Part shown: positions 18,601-28,929 of the stretch, piece after piece
Numbering within the stretch: the first letter of the stretch is position 1
Layout of the letters: the number at the start of each line of letters is the position of its first letter
Origin: Daedaleopsis sinensis
Lineage: Eukaryota > Basidiomycota > Agaricomycetes > Polyporales > Polyporaceae
DNA: 64,000 nt
Reading direction: 5' to 3'
NCBI GenBank assembly: GCA_033807695.1
Contig: CM066310.1
Coordinates: 1,116,001-1,180,000, forward strand
The notes under the pieces: generated by a model
What the model saw: only the letters and a program-made list of their open reading frames with translations
Told to the model about the DNA's origin: nothing
Database searches by the model: none
Translations under genes and position numbers: made by a program

Positions 18601-19801
18601 GGGATGGACGACGAGGCGCCGCCGAAGACGAAGAGGCGGACGGAGGGAGAGGACGGAGGCGGAGGAGAGACTCAGATACAAGAGCCGACGCCGACGCAAG
18701 CACCGAAGCCGATGTCGAAGGTAGTGACGCGGGTGGACATGGCGCAGTCGCATGTGTACGTGAAGCCGAAGAAAACGGCGGCGGCGAAGCAAGAGAAGGC
18801 GGGCGAGCCCGACCGGGACGACGCGTTCCTGAAGGCGGTCGCGTCGAAGAAGAGGGGGAAGAAGGCGGAGGACACGTTCGACCGCGAGTTCAACAACCTG
18901 CGGATCTCGAAGCCGGACCTGGAGCGCGCGCGCGAGGACGAGGACTTCAAGGTGCTGGAGGACTTTGGGGACGACGGGGACATGCGCGGGAACTTCATGG
19001 TGGTCATGGAGATCCCGCTGTTCAGGGAGGCGGGCGCGCGGGACCATCTGAGGAGGGGCGAGGGGAGGCTTGAGTGGCAGGGGAAGCCGGATTTCAAGAA
19101 GTTCAAGAAGGTGTGTGCGTTTCGCGCAGGCGCGTACTGGGGTACTGATGGGTGCCGGGGAGCAGAGGGCTCTTGGGGAGCGACGCCAACCGGTCGAGCT
19201 CATGGTGGAGGAAGAGAACGATCTAGGAATAGGCTCTCGTGAGTTGTCGACCTGTGCAGACACGAAGCTATTCGCTGACATGATCGCAGAGTACTGGAAG
19301 GGGGCCACTTATGCGCGGCCGCCGTCGCCGTCGCCGTCTCAGTCACAGTCGCAGCGGAAAAGTGCGACTACGACAACGCAAAAGTCGACGCAACGGAGCA
19401 TGAAGGAACGAAGGTCGCTGGTATCTGACTCTGACGAGGAGGAAGAGCCTGCGGCGAAGCCTGCGCGGGGCAAGAGCCGGGGGAAGTCTCAAAAGCCGCC
19501 GAGCACACTATCAAGGAGCGGGACACGAGCGGGGTCGCAGAAGCAGCCGCTGTTCATCGACTCAGACATCGAGGAGGAAGACGAGAAAGACGACGACTTC
19601 AACATGGGCTCAGACGAGCACGAGATGGAGGGGTCAGACGAAGAGCCTGTAGCGACACTCAAGTCGTCCAAGCAGGGTACGCAGGCGTCATCGCGGGGGA
19701 AGAGCGCAGGGAAGAAGGCCCCTGCGATTGTGGTGGACGACGACTCTGACGAGGGCGGCTTCAAGGCATTCGGGTCCCGGACACGGACGCGACGGCGGTA
19801 G
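15700..19801 (+). CDS. nbs1: NBS1/nibrin subunit of the MRE11-RAD50-NBS1 complex
   Basis: DNA double-strand-break sensor subunit acting with MRE11 and RAD50 and recruiting Tel1/ATM. Exons: 15700-15750, 15893-16021, 16077-16243, 16309-16391, 16881-17424, 17473-17570, 17622-17908, 17958-18086, 18196-19110, 19166-19238, 19290-19801; 995 residues. The start MWIITGPFD fits the fungal family. The FHA domain (about 18-115) contains LLKTGREYGVGRRDQP and SKAISKAHALF. A BRCT pair follows (about 144-350; HPDVTHHLTP, ATLVKPEWLNAV, then FKNHRFIFVGERG). The long charged middle is disordered. DFKKFKK at about 795-801 matches the MRE11-binding motif. The acidic tail ends GGFKAFGSRTRTRRR, resembling the Tel1-binding C-terminus. 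Odd points: an 80-bp duplication at the first intron and a 489-nt fourth intron. Confidence 0.9.
15737..15892 (+). repeat. 80-bp tandem duplication across the NBS1 exon 1-intron 1 boundary
   Basis: Unit 1 (15737-15816) and unit 2 (15817-15892) both run from CCGAGAAACAA through a GTAC donor and CTCTCTA to the acceptor-like CCCGCAGAG. Unit 2 lacks 3 nt. Each unit therefore carries its own donor and acceptor. Confidence 0.85.
16392..16880 (+). other. Unusually long NBS1 intron 4 with foldback repeats
   Basis: At 489 nt this is several times the length of other introns here. It contains perfect arms GTCCCATGCT (16631-16640) and AGCATGGGAC (16669-16678), the near-palindrome 16737-16753 (arms TGATCACG/CGTGATCA), and GGGTCAAAG near 16.46 kb with its inverse near 16.82 kb. 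This suggests a nested non-autonomous element; no coding sequence seen. Confidence 0.55.
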
Positions 19802-21064
19802 TGGATGAAAATTCGGACCTGGAGGTAAGTAGTATACCACTAGCACGGCCGTCAACGGTCATTTGCACATCGACGGAGATCGACGGCTGATACTCGCATA
19901 CTCCAGGCTACTCCAGGCCTCTACTTCGAGGGAGCTGGTCATCGCATCTATCATCTTTCTATCTTGGAGACTACTCTGCATACAAAAGGACTTATCTTGG
20001 TGGGTGATGATGCACAAATAAGACATTTACTCTCAGAGTCACTGATTTCCCTTCCCGTTCTCCGACCTGGTCTCACTTCAGTTACTTTATGTATATATAT
20101 CAATGCATTCAAGATCAACCGTGTCCTTGCACAGCCTTGCACATGTTCAAAGTTCAGCTGAGTACATCCAGTAAGTGCTCAGTGTGACAGTGCCCACATC
20201 CACCGCTCTCACACAGAGAGAGTCACGGGGAGTTCTGGTTCTACACGCTGGTGCACTGAGCACAAGGTAATCGTGCCATAAAGCAGTGAGCAGAAGATGG
20301 GCGTCGTCTGTAAATAGTCGACGAGCAGGTCCTCTGTATGCTGCACACGAGAGTGGGCAAGGCTCTGCAAGGTTGAGGGGAAGAGCGAGCGGATGCAAAA
20401 GTATAAGTGTCGGAAAGGGAAGCGCTACGGCTCGGCTAGGACCATAATAGGTAACATAGTAAGCGCTCTTGCGTAATGCGAGTCTGAGACGAGACGGGAC
20501 CTGACGGGACGGGCCTGTACATCCCCCGCCCAGCGCGGGATGACAGTACAAAGAAGATCAGAGACTGGGCAGGCATCGAGGTCGAGCGTCGACTTGTACT
20601 CGCTCCAACATGCCCGGTGCTCACAGTACTTCCAAAGCAGCTGGACTCGCGGCAAGCGCTAGAGTTAGAATGTGCTCCAATATAGTACTGCGGCGTCGAC
20701 CGACAGCGCATACTGTTCTTACTCACGCTCGCCAAACTTCCTCCTCCTCCTCCTCCTCCTCCTCCTCATGTTGCTGCAGAACTCAAACCAGTTCAACATT
20801 CAATATTCAATCCTCGATCTGATGACATCCGGAAGCTCAGGCACGAGCTGTATAAGTATAGATACCTCAACCTTTATCTCACCTTTTGACAGTATCTACG
20901 TAAACCCGCGAATAATTCGCTATGGCACATCCACGATCCGCCACTACTTATATATAAGTATACTAAGCCAGGTTCGATGCCGTTCGATGCCGCTCAACAT
21001 CTTCTAGTCCTGTTCAGGTCGCTTTCGTGATAGATTCCGACTCCCGGCAAGTCGAGATGGCTGG
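19802..21064. other. Intergenic region between NBS1 and P450 copy 2
   Basis: No supported gene. It holds a partial copy of the 13.07-kb repeat near 19.95 kb, a TCC microsatellite at 20739-20767, and at its right end the promoter blocks shared with P450 copy 1. Confidence 0.5.
20739..20767. repeat. TCC trinucleotide microsatellite
   Basis: About nine uninterrupted TCC units in non-coding sequence. Confidence 0.9.
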
Positions 21065-21070
21065 TATAAA
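21065..21070 (+). promoter_or_regulatory. TATA box of P450 copy 2
   Basis: TATAAA about 50 bp before the start codon, followed by GTCCTGAGCT. The corresponding place in copy 1 reads ATCCTGAGCT. The upstream CATCTTCTAGTCCTG block is also shared. Confidence 0.6.
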
Positions 21071-21120
21071 GTCCTGAGCTGCCCAGTGTCAAGAATTTGT
21101 TTGGATTCATCTCTACTACA

Positions 21121-23260
21121 ATGGCCCTCATGGCCCTCGCCGATTCCTCACATCTACTTGCCAGCAAATGGGTCTGGGTTCTTCTCGCTGGTGCTATCGT
21201 TTTCTTCGTCAGATCTCGGGAAAGCCGTCGGGCCCACCGTTTACCTCCTGGCCCCAAGCCTCTTCCTCTGATTGGAAACCTGTTCGACATGCCCACGAAA
21301 GCATTCGGAGCGCAGTTTAGAGAGCTGAACAACACTTATGGTGCGTCTCATCACACTCAACCGCGTTGGATTCTTGGCCCATGGACTTTGCAGGCGACGT
21401 CGTGTACCTCAAATTTCTCGGGATGGAGTTCATCTCACTGGGGTCATACAAGGCTGCCCACGATCTCCTGGATAAGCGGTCTGCGATATACTCGGGGCGC
21501 ATGACATCTGTCATGGGTGATTTGTATGTCGCTTCTTACTGTGCCCATTATATACTTGGACCAGAAACACTCACTAGCTCAATGCTAGATGTGGATTCAT
21601 TAATAATCTTCCCTTGATACCGTATGGATCAGAGTGGCGCCTCCTTCGACGTACATTCCACCAGTACATGAACTCCGAAGTCGTCCCACAGTATAGGCCT
21701 ATTCAAGCTAGTTCTGCTCGGATCTTAGCGCGAAACTTGCTAGATTCACCTCAGAACTGGAAAAATTTCGTGAAGTTGTACGTCGGTCATTGCACGACCA
21801 CTCGCGCCAGATACTGACATCCATCTTCCTTGGTACTCACCTACCACAGCTGGATCGCGTCGAGCATTATGACTACAGTCTACGGTATCAACATCGATAC
21901 ATTCGACAACAAATACTTCAATATGATCGAACACATCGTAGATATCGGCATCGATGTCAGCATTCCAGGACGTTACGTGGTCGAAGGAATTCCTTGGCTA
22001 CGCCATCTCCCTTCGTGGTTGCCAGGCGTTCACTTCAAGAGTTACGCTGCGTCAGCCAAGCGCGACATCGCGCACACCATCTCTTACCTCTTTAACACCG
22101 CAGCTGCGAACATCGTGAGCCCGAGAATGCCGCCCAATGTCTGTCATCGCACTAATCCACAATACAGAGTGAAGGGAAGGTGAAGGAGTCGGTCGTCACT
22201 CACCTCTTGGAGAAACTTCCTGAAGGCGGCGAAGAGCGCGCGGCAGCGATTGACATTTGTCAAAGAGTGTGTGCGGCTATGTACGTTGGTGCGTGATCAC
22301 GATATCGTAGTCACCAGTAATATTATTAAACCTGACTGTCCCTCGTTGGTCTACCACCACATACTAGCTGCGGGAGATGTTGTGAGTATATCACCCATTT
22401 CTGTAGTCCATCGGCCCGAAAGCTGAAATCCCTTTTTCAGTCTCATGCAGCCCTAGGAGCCTTTTTCTTCTCTATGACGCTCTACCCGGACGTCCAGAGG
22501 AAGGCTCAAGCCGAACTCGACGCAGTGATCGGCTCGGGGTGTTTACCTGAATACGAAGATATGGACTCCCTGCCTTATACCTGTGCGCTTGTCAAGGAGC
22601 TGTTGCGTTGGCACGTCGTCACGCCTATCGGGATACCTCACTCAGCAATTCAAGACGACGAGTACAACGGCTACACCATACCGGAGGGAGTGCCGATCAT
22701 TATGAACCTCTGGTCAGTCATGTCCTACCGAACGCCGCCTGCAGCTCGCTCATCCCTCTATTCTAGGGCGATGTCTCGCGATCCGGATGTCTATCCCGAC
22801 CCGGAGAACTTCCTCCCGGAGCGCTTCCTCGACAAGGACGGCAAGTACGACGTCCAAGGCAGAGATCCGACCAAGTTCATCTTTGGTTTTGGGAGGAGGT
22901 ACGCATACGTTTCGTAGTCCTCTCATACGAAACGAGAGCGTCGTCTGACCGGCCCCAAACCAGAAAATGCCCCGGCCAGCACTTTGCCGAAAACGCGCTC
23001 TGGATGGCGTGCGCTACTCTGCTCTGGACGTTCGATATCTCGCCCCCGCTCGATGCGAACGGCAACCCCGTCGAGGTCAAGTATGAGGTGACCCTCAACA
23101 GTTTCATCTCGTGAGTCCTCTTGCGTCACTGATGTTGCTGGTCGAAGCTGCTGATAGCTGCTCTTCACGTAGGCATGCCACCCCGGCGTTGCCGTACACC
23201 ATAAAGCCCCGGTCCGCGCAGAGGGCTCAGGTGGTGCAGGATACAACCTCGTTTGCATAG
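21121..23260 (+). CDS. Cytochrome P450 monooxygenase, copy 2
   Basis: Paralogue of 10638-12774 in opposite orientation. Exons: 21121-21340, 21394-21523, 21589-21777, 21850-22114, 22168-22288, 22368-22381, 22441-22712, 22767-22898, 22964-23110, 23173-23260; 525 residues. It has an N-terminal anchor (WVLLAGAIVFFVR), hinge [15 protein letters not shown], and a K-helix-region segment [12 protein letters not shown] with the ExxR-type motif. PERF is present and the heme loop FGFGRRKCPGQHFAE retains its Cys. The I-helix threonine usually seen as DT reads DV here (AAGDV), whereas copy 1 has AAADT; this may affect oxygen activation. All intron phases and the 14-nt exon match copy 1. Substrate unknown. 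Confidence 0.92.
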
Positions 23261-24103
23261 GCCACTTTTCCTCGCCTGCAAGCTCTACCGCGGATAGACT
23301 ATTTGACTCGGAGCCGGCTGGTCCGCTAGACCGGTCGTTTGTATACCACCAGCGTCCGGGTCGCAAGCCCACAGCCCACGGATGAACGCGCCGACCGCAA
23401 CCGGCATTACGGGCACTGACGGACCTACTATGCAGACCGCCTGCTTATCTACGTTGACGATCCCGATACTTACTTGCTGCGGGGATATATAATGAATGAT
23501 GGTTCGTGGAGGCCCTCATCGGACGCGCTGGCGAGCTTCTCCGAGTCGTACCCAGCCGCAATGATGGATGCTTGAGAACCGGGATACATGGCAGCGGGCG
23601 GGATCCACATGACGGAGACAGGCAATGGAAGGAGTGTCTATTGCGAGTCGGAGAATATGGGTGAAGACATCTCGATGAACAAAGAAACGCAGAGAGGAAG
23701 AAGTCAGATGTATCGAATTAACTGAGGCAAACCTTGAACGCATATTCTGGACTCCGGTGCAACGACTCTGAGTACAGTGCGATACCGCAGAAAGCACTGA
23801 AGTGGCGGCCAGTAGCACGTACCACTCGAGCGCGCCGCGTCGCGATCCCTGTGCAACCGGTGCAAAAGTTAACGTTGAGCGATGTAGTCGGCCAGGCTCG
23901 ACTGGTAGGGAGGTACTAATGTGATACGCCAGAATGCACCGTGCCGGTTGTTGTGTTGTCAGAGGTTCGCTACTCAGTGGCAGAAGGTAAGAACTCGAGA
24001 AAGCTCGACCAAGTCGCTGTAATCGCCAAGAAAGAGATAAAGAGATAATCCGTGCACACACGTCCACACCCGCCGCCCACCCTCTCCGAGTCTCACCCCC
24101 GCC
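23261..24103. other. Intergenic region between P450 copy 2 and CDC20
   Basis: Convergent 3' ends with about 840 bp between. Short ORFs only, with no conserved protein signal. Confidence 0.5.
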
Positions 24104-25923
24104 TCAGCGAATGCTCAAAATCCCCGTGGTAGTGCTGCTCATCCGCGACGCCTCCTTCGCCTCCTTCCGCTTCGCCTTCGGCGCCTCCCAGATCTTCCAG
24201 AACTTGAGGTTCTCGTCGCCCGCCGCGGTGCACACGAGCTCGCCGCTCGGCGAGAGCGCGCTGAAGAGCACGCGCGAGTCGTGCGCGTCCTTGATCTCCG
24301 CGACGCGCTCCATCGACGGGTAGGCGTGCACCATGATCGCGTTCGTCGGGAACCCGTGCGTCGTCGCGAACTCCTTGCGGTGCGGGGACCACTGGATGCT
24401 CGAGATCTGCGCGGGCGTGACGAGCGAGTGCAGCCGCGCACCCGTCGTCGTGTTCCAGATGTGCACCGTCGCGTCCGACGTGCCCCCGCCGGACGCGAGC
24501 AGCGCAGGCTGCCACGGGCACCACGCGACCGCCTTGACGGCGGCGGTGTGGTTGCGCTTCGTCCAGCGCGCGGCGGAGCGCGTGCTCGAGCTCGGGGTGC
24601 CGACGTCGCCGACGCGTCCATCCCAGACGTTGAGCACGTTGTCGTTACCGCCGCTAGCTAGGAGCTCGCCGTCGGCGCGCCACCGGAGCCCGCAGACCTC
24701 GCCCTGGTGGCCGAGCAGCTCCATGACCTTGTGGCGGGCGACGCGGACGTCGTGGTGCCAGATGCTGCCGTCCTGACAGCCCGAACTAAGGATGTGGCCG
24801 TTCCAGGACAGGACGCCGACCTGGGCAGAATGGCCGGACATGGTACGGAGCTTGGTCTGGGTCTCGACGTCCCAGAGCTCGACATTTCCGTCGGGGTAAC
24901 CGACGCCGAGGAAGCCGCCGTCGTTGGAGAAGTCGAGAGAGGCGATGTAGGAGCCCTCAGGACCTTCGGAGACAAGCACGACCTCACCACTCTCAGCCTT
25001 CCAAATGTAAGCGCTCCCGCCGAGAGCGATGGCGACGACATTGGTGGAACTCCATGAGATGAGGTTGAGGTAGAAGTCGTCCTGCATCCCGGGAGCATCG
25101 AGGATCTTGTATGGGTATGTGGAGATCTTGCGGTCCTTGGTGCCAGTGGTCGAGGAGGAACCGGCTGGAGCGGAACCGGAACGGGAGTAGAGAGGACGAA
25201 CAAGTTCGCGGGCCTGTGCCATGAGAGGATCGGAAGATGCGACGGGAGGGGGTTCATGGTATGCGAGAATTCTGCGGTTGAGTGGCACGCCTGTTGCGGC
25301 TACGAGGCGAGCGGTGTGCCCGGGGGACGCGGACTCGGGATTGAGGGACATGAGGTCAAGGGTGGCAGCGACTTCATCGGCGGGGTCGCGGGTGGTAATG
25401 AAGCGGTCCCTGTTATCGCGCTGGGAAGACTGAGTATCCATGATAGCAATGAGGAAGAGAGAGGAGAGAGGGTCTGTATTTGAAGCAAAACATAACGAGG
25501 AATGGGTGGCAAGGAGCCACTAGGAGTAGCCACTAAACACAAAGCAAGTTTACAGCGCAGTATACTAGGCAGTTTATAGAAGAGAACAAGTATGTCGCTC
25601 ATAAAGGAGATGGGACTCACGGATGGTTGGGAGCGAGAACGCTTCTCGGACTTTGGTGGAGGAGGGACGTAGTCGCGGGTGATGACGTCCAATCTGCTCT
25701 CAACGCCGCCCTTGCGGATGAGGCCTGAGCTTGCCTGCCTCTTGAGAGATGCTGAGGTCGGTGCAGAAGACTTTTTGGCGGGGGAGGCGGCGCGGCTGGG
25801 GACGAGGAAGGGGTTGGAAGCGTCTGCGAGGCTGTTGGGTGCATAGAAGGACGAGGAGAGGGGAGTCTTGGTTTCCGAGCGAGAGCGGCCGTGCCTCGTC
25901 GGGGTCTTGGGAGGGTACGCCAT
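24104..25923 (-). CDS. cdc20: CDC20/Slp1 activator of the anaphase-promoting complex
   Basis: WD40 co-activator that brings substrates to APC/C at the metaphase-anaphase transition. Two exons on the minus strand: 25923-25621 and 25429-24104; 542 residues. The basic N-terminus is followed by the C-box-like DRFITTR at the start of exon 2. Then KILDAPGMQDDFYLNLISW opens the propeller, with seven blades such as SGGNDNVLNVWD and ASGGGTSDATVHIWN. The protein ends in the APC-binding Ile-Arg tail. Length and the Slp1-like SxxRLVAATGVPLNRRIL segment favour CDC20 over CDH1. The 191-nt intron has an alternative in-frame acceptor about 30 nt upstream (AAATACAG), so a ten-residue difference is possible. 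Confidence 0.93.
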
Positions 25924-26258
25924 GCGGTAGAGTGGTAGAGGAGGTAGCCGTGAGTGTAAGTGCGAGTGCGAGGATGAGTAGGAACCAGTCGCAGTCAGAA
26001 ACAGACCCTCCAGCGCCAAACTCAACCACCCAACCTCGGCGCCAAACGCGCCTCGCGTTTTCTGCGCGACAAACACGTGACGGCGACTCCCCTGCGTTAT
26101 CTAAGCGGTGCTCTAGCCAATGGCGAGGCAGGGATTAACTGGATCAGGTGATCCCAAATTTCTGGAGCACTGACTTTGAGCACTGCAGCCTCCTCAGGGC
26201 AGAACACTTGGACTCGGACGCAGACTACGACCAGGACTACCCATCTCGAACGGCAGCC
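25924..26258. other. Divergent CDC20/RLI1 promoter region
   Basis: 335 bp between two divergent start codons; both 5' UTRs and promoters must lie here. No TATA box stands out. Confidence 0.6.
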
Positions 26259-28585
26259 ATGGCGGACAAGATCACGCGCATTGCTATCGTCGACTCGAAC
26301 CGCTGCAAGCCCAAGCGATGCGCACAGGAATGCAAAAAGGTGCACCTCATCTCTCCATCCTCGGTTGATCCATGTCCTGATCTCTTCTCCAGTCATGTCC
26401 CGTCGTCAAAATGGGTACGATCCTCGGCCTTGACTGCGTTCTATCACTCAGTGCATTTCCTAGGGAAGCTTTGTATCGAGGTCAAGTCTACAGACAAGAT
26501 CGCTTTCATCTCCGAGTTCCTCTGCATCGGTTGTGGTATTTGCGTAAAGAAGTGCGTACTCCCCTCTTCACCCCCTTCCTCTCTCATACGATCCCAGGTG
26601 CCCATTTGAAGCCATCTCCATCATTAACCTCCCTACCAACCTCGACTCCCAAGTCACCCACCGTTATACCGCCAATGCATTCAAGCTTCATCGTCTTCCC
26701 ACCCCAAGACCAGGGCAGGTCCTGGGTCTCGTCGGCACAAATGGTATCGGCAAGAGCACCGCCCTCAAAATTCTTGCAGGAAAGCTCAAGCCAAACCTCG
26801 GACGCTACGATGTCCGTCATATCCAAACATCCTCGCTGTGAATATCATCTAACACCCTGGCCTTCAGGACCCCCCAGATTGGCAAGAAATCCTCAAGTAC
26901 TTCCGTGGCTCAGAACTTCAGAACTACTTCACAAAGGTCCTCGAAGACAATCTCAAAGCCCTCATCAAGCCTCAATACGTAGACCACATTCCCCGCGCAA
27001 TCAAGGGCGCTATGTCCGTCTCCCAGATGCTGGACGGCAAGCTCGAGCTTGACAACAAGCAGAAGATATGCGACGACCTTGAGCTCAACGAGGTCCTCAC
27101 CCGTGAGGTCAACCAGCTCTCTGGTGGTGAGCTTCAGCGTTTCGCTATTGCCATGTCCTGCATCCAGCGCGCCGACGTCTACATGTTCGACGAGCCTTCC
27201 TCCTACCTTGACATCAAGCAACGTCTCAAAGCCGCAGAGGTCATCCGCGAGCTCCTCACACCCAAGAACTATGTCATAGCCGTCGAGCACGACTTGTCTG
27301 TTCTCGACTATCTCTCCGATTTTGTCTGCTGTCTCTACGGCAAGCCGTCCATGTACGGTGTTGTCACCATGCCCTACTCCGTTCGTGAAGGTACGTCTCA
27401 TCGCCTCCAACGGGCTCGAGTAATTATCTAACGCGTTGCAGGTATCAACATCTTCCTGGATGGTTTTATTCCCACCGAGAATCTGCGCTTCCGCGAAGAA
27501 TCTCTATCCTTCAAGATGGTTGAGACCGCCGAAGAGCTTGTCATCGACAAGACCCGCCACTACTCGTACCCCTCCATGACGAAGACGCTCGGCGGCTTCA
27601 AGCTCACCGTCGAGTCCGGCTCCTTTACCGACTCGGAGATCATCGTCATGCTCGGCGAGAACGGCACGGGCAAGACCACCTTCGTCAAGCTCCTCGCCGG
27701 CGACACCCCCGACGAGGAGACCGACAAGCAGACGCTTGCCGTCTCGCTCAAGCCCCAGGCGATCTCGCCCTCCTTCCCCGGCACGGTCCGCATGCTCCTG
27801 CTCAAGCGCATCAAGGCCGCATTCATGCACCCGCAGTTCAACACCGACGTCGTCAAGCCCATGAACATCGAGCCCATCATCGACCAGGACGTCAAGACGC
27901 TCTCTGGTGGAGAGCTCCAGCGCGTCGCCATCGTCCTCGCGCTCGGCAAGCCGAACGTGGCCGTCTACCTCATTGATGAACCCAGCTCGTGAGTGCACAG
28001 TGCCGTCTCTCCCAGACCCACACCGGCCCCCGCGGCTAACCGCCGCGCCAGCTTCCTCGACTCCGAGCAGCGTATCATCGCCAGCAAGGTCATCAAGCGG
28101 TACGTCCAGTCTCTCCTCTACGCCCAATGCAGCGCGTCTCACGGCCGCGCCCGCGCAGATTCATCCTGCACGCGAAGAAGACCGCGTTCGTGATCGAGCA
28201 CGACTTCATCATGGCCACCTACCTCGCCGACCGCGTCATCGTCTTCCAGGGCCAGCCCGCTGTCTCCGCGACCGCCACCCCGTGAGTCCCCCCGCCACGC
28301 ACCCGCACCCGGCGCACGTCCCGCTGACCGCCCTCTCATCCCATAGGCCGCAGTCGCTGCTCACGGGCATGAACAGGTTCCTCGCGTCGCTCGAGATCAC
28401 CTTCCGGCGCGACCCGACTAACTACCGCCCACGCGTGAACAAGAAATACAGCGTCAAGGACCGCGAGCAGAAAGGTGCGTGCCTCCCTCGTTCCGTCTTC
28501 GGCACGGCATTCAGGTCGTGCTCTCCGTGCTCACCTGGCGCTCCCCCCCACAGCGTCCGGCAACTACTTCTTCCTCGAGGATTGA
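26259..28585 (+). CDS. rli1: RLI1/ABCE1 ribosome-recycling iron-sulfur ABC ATPase
   Basis: Splits post-termination ribosomes into subunits; cytoplasmic and essential in eukaryotes. Exons: 26259-26339, 26393-26414 (22 nt), 26464-26551, 26598-26811, 26868-27390, 27442-27988, 28052-28099, 28159-28281, 28347-28474, 28554-28585; 601 residues, the usual length. The N-terminal ferredoxin-like domain has both cysteine clusters ([10 protein letters not shown] with SCPVV, and [15 protein letters not shown]). ABC domain 1 has Walker [10 protein letters not shown], signature [12 protein letters not shown] and Walker [14 protein letters not shown] domain 2 has [21 protein letters not shown] and LIDEPSSFLD. 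The 22-nt exon encodes part of the first cluster, so its splicing is essential. Confidence 0.96.
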
Positions 28586-28929
28586 GGAGCTTACCCTCGA
28601 GTCTCGATGGACCCCCTCAGCTTCAGCTTCTACTCGCTTGAATGGGTGGGGTAATCCACAGACAGCGTAGAGCATGCGCAGCAGTAACGACGATGTACAC
28701 AGGATGTAAAGTAGCCGCTGTAGCCCTACACCAGTACAGAAACTCTTGAAACAGCATACCTCGTAGCCGGCTTGGAGCCCTCCAGTAGGCACGTTACACG
28801 AGAATATCCTATGTGTATTGGCAGCACTCCATGTATGTATAGCTTGCTAGTGTACCCAATGAATCCTCAGCTAGAAACACGAAGACAAACTCCGCACCAC
28901 AAGGGCCGAGCATGCAATCGCAGGACACC
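28586..28929. other. Convergent 3' spacer RLI1 / mannosyltransferase
   Basis: 344 bp between two convergent stop codons. Nothing recognisable beyond presumed 3' UTRs. Confidence 0.5.

Noticed and set aside
18391..19308. 305-residue Leu/Arg-rich ORF antisense to NBS1
   Set aside because: Composition shadow of GC-rich coding sequence; no start context or family resemblance.
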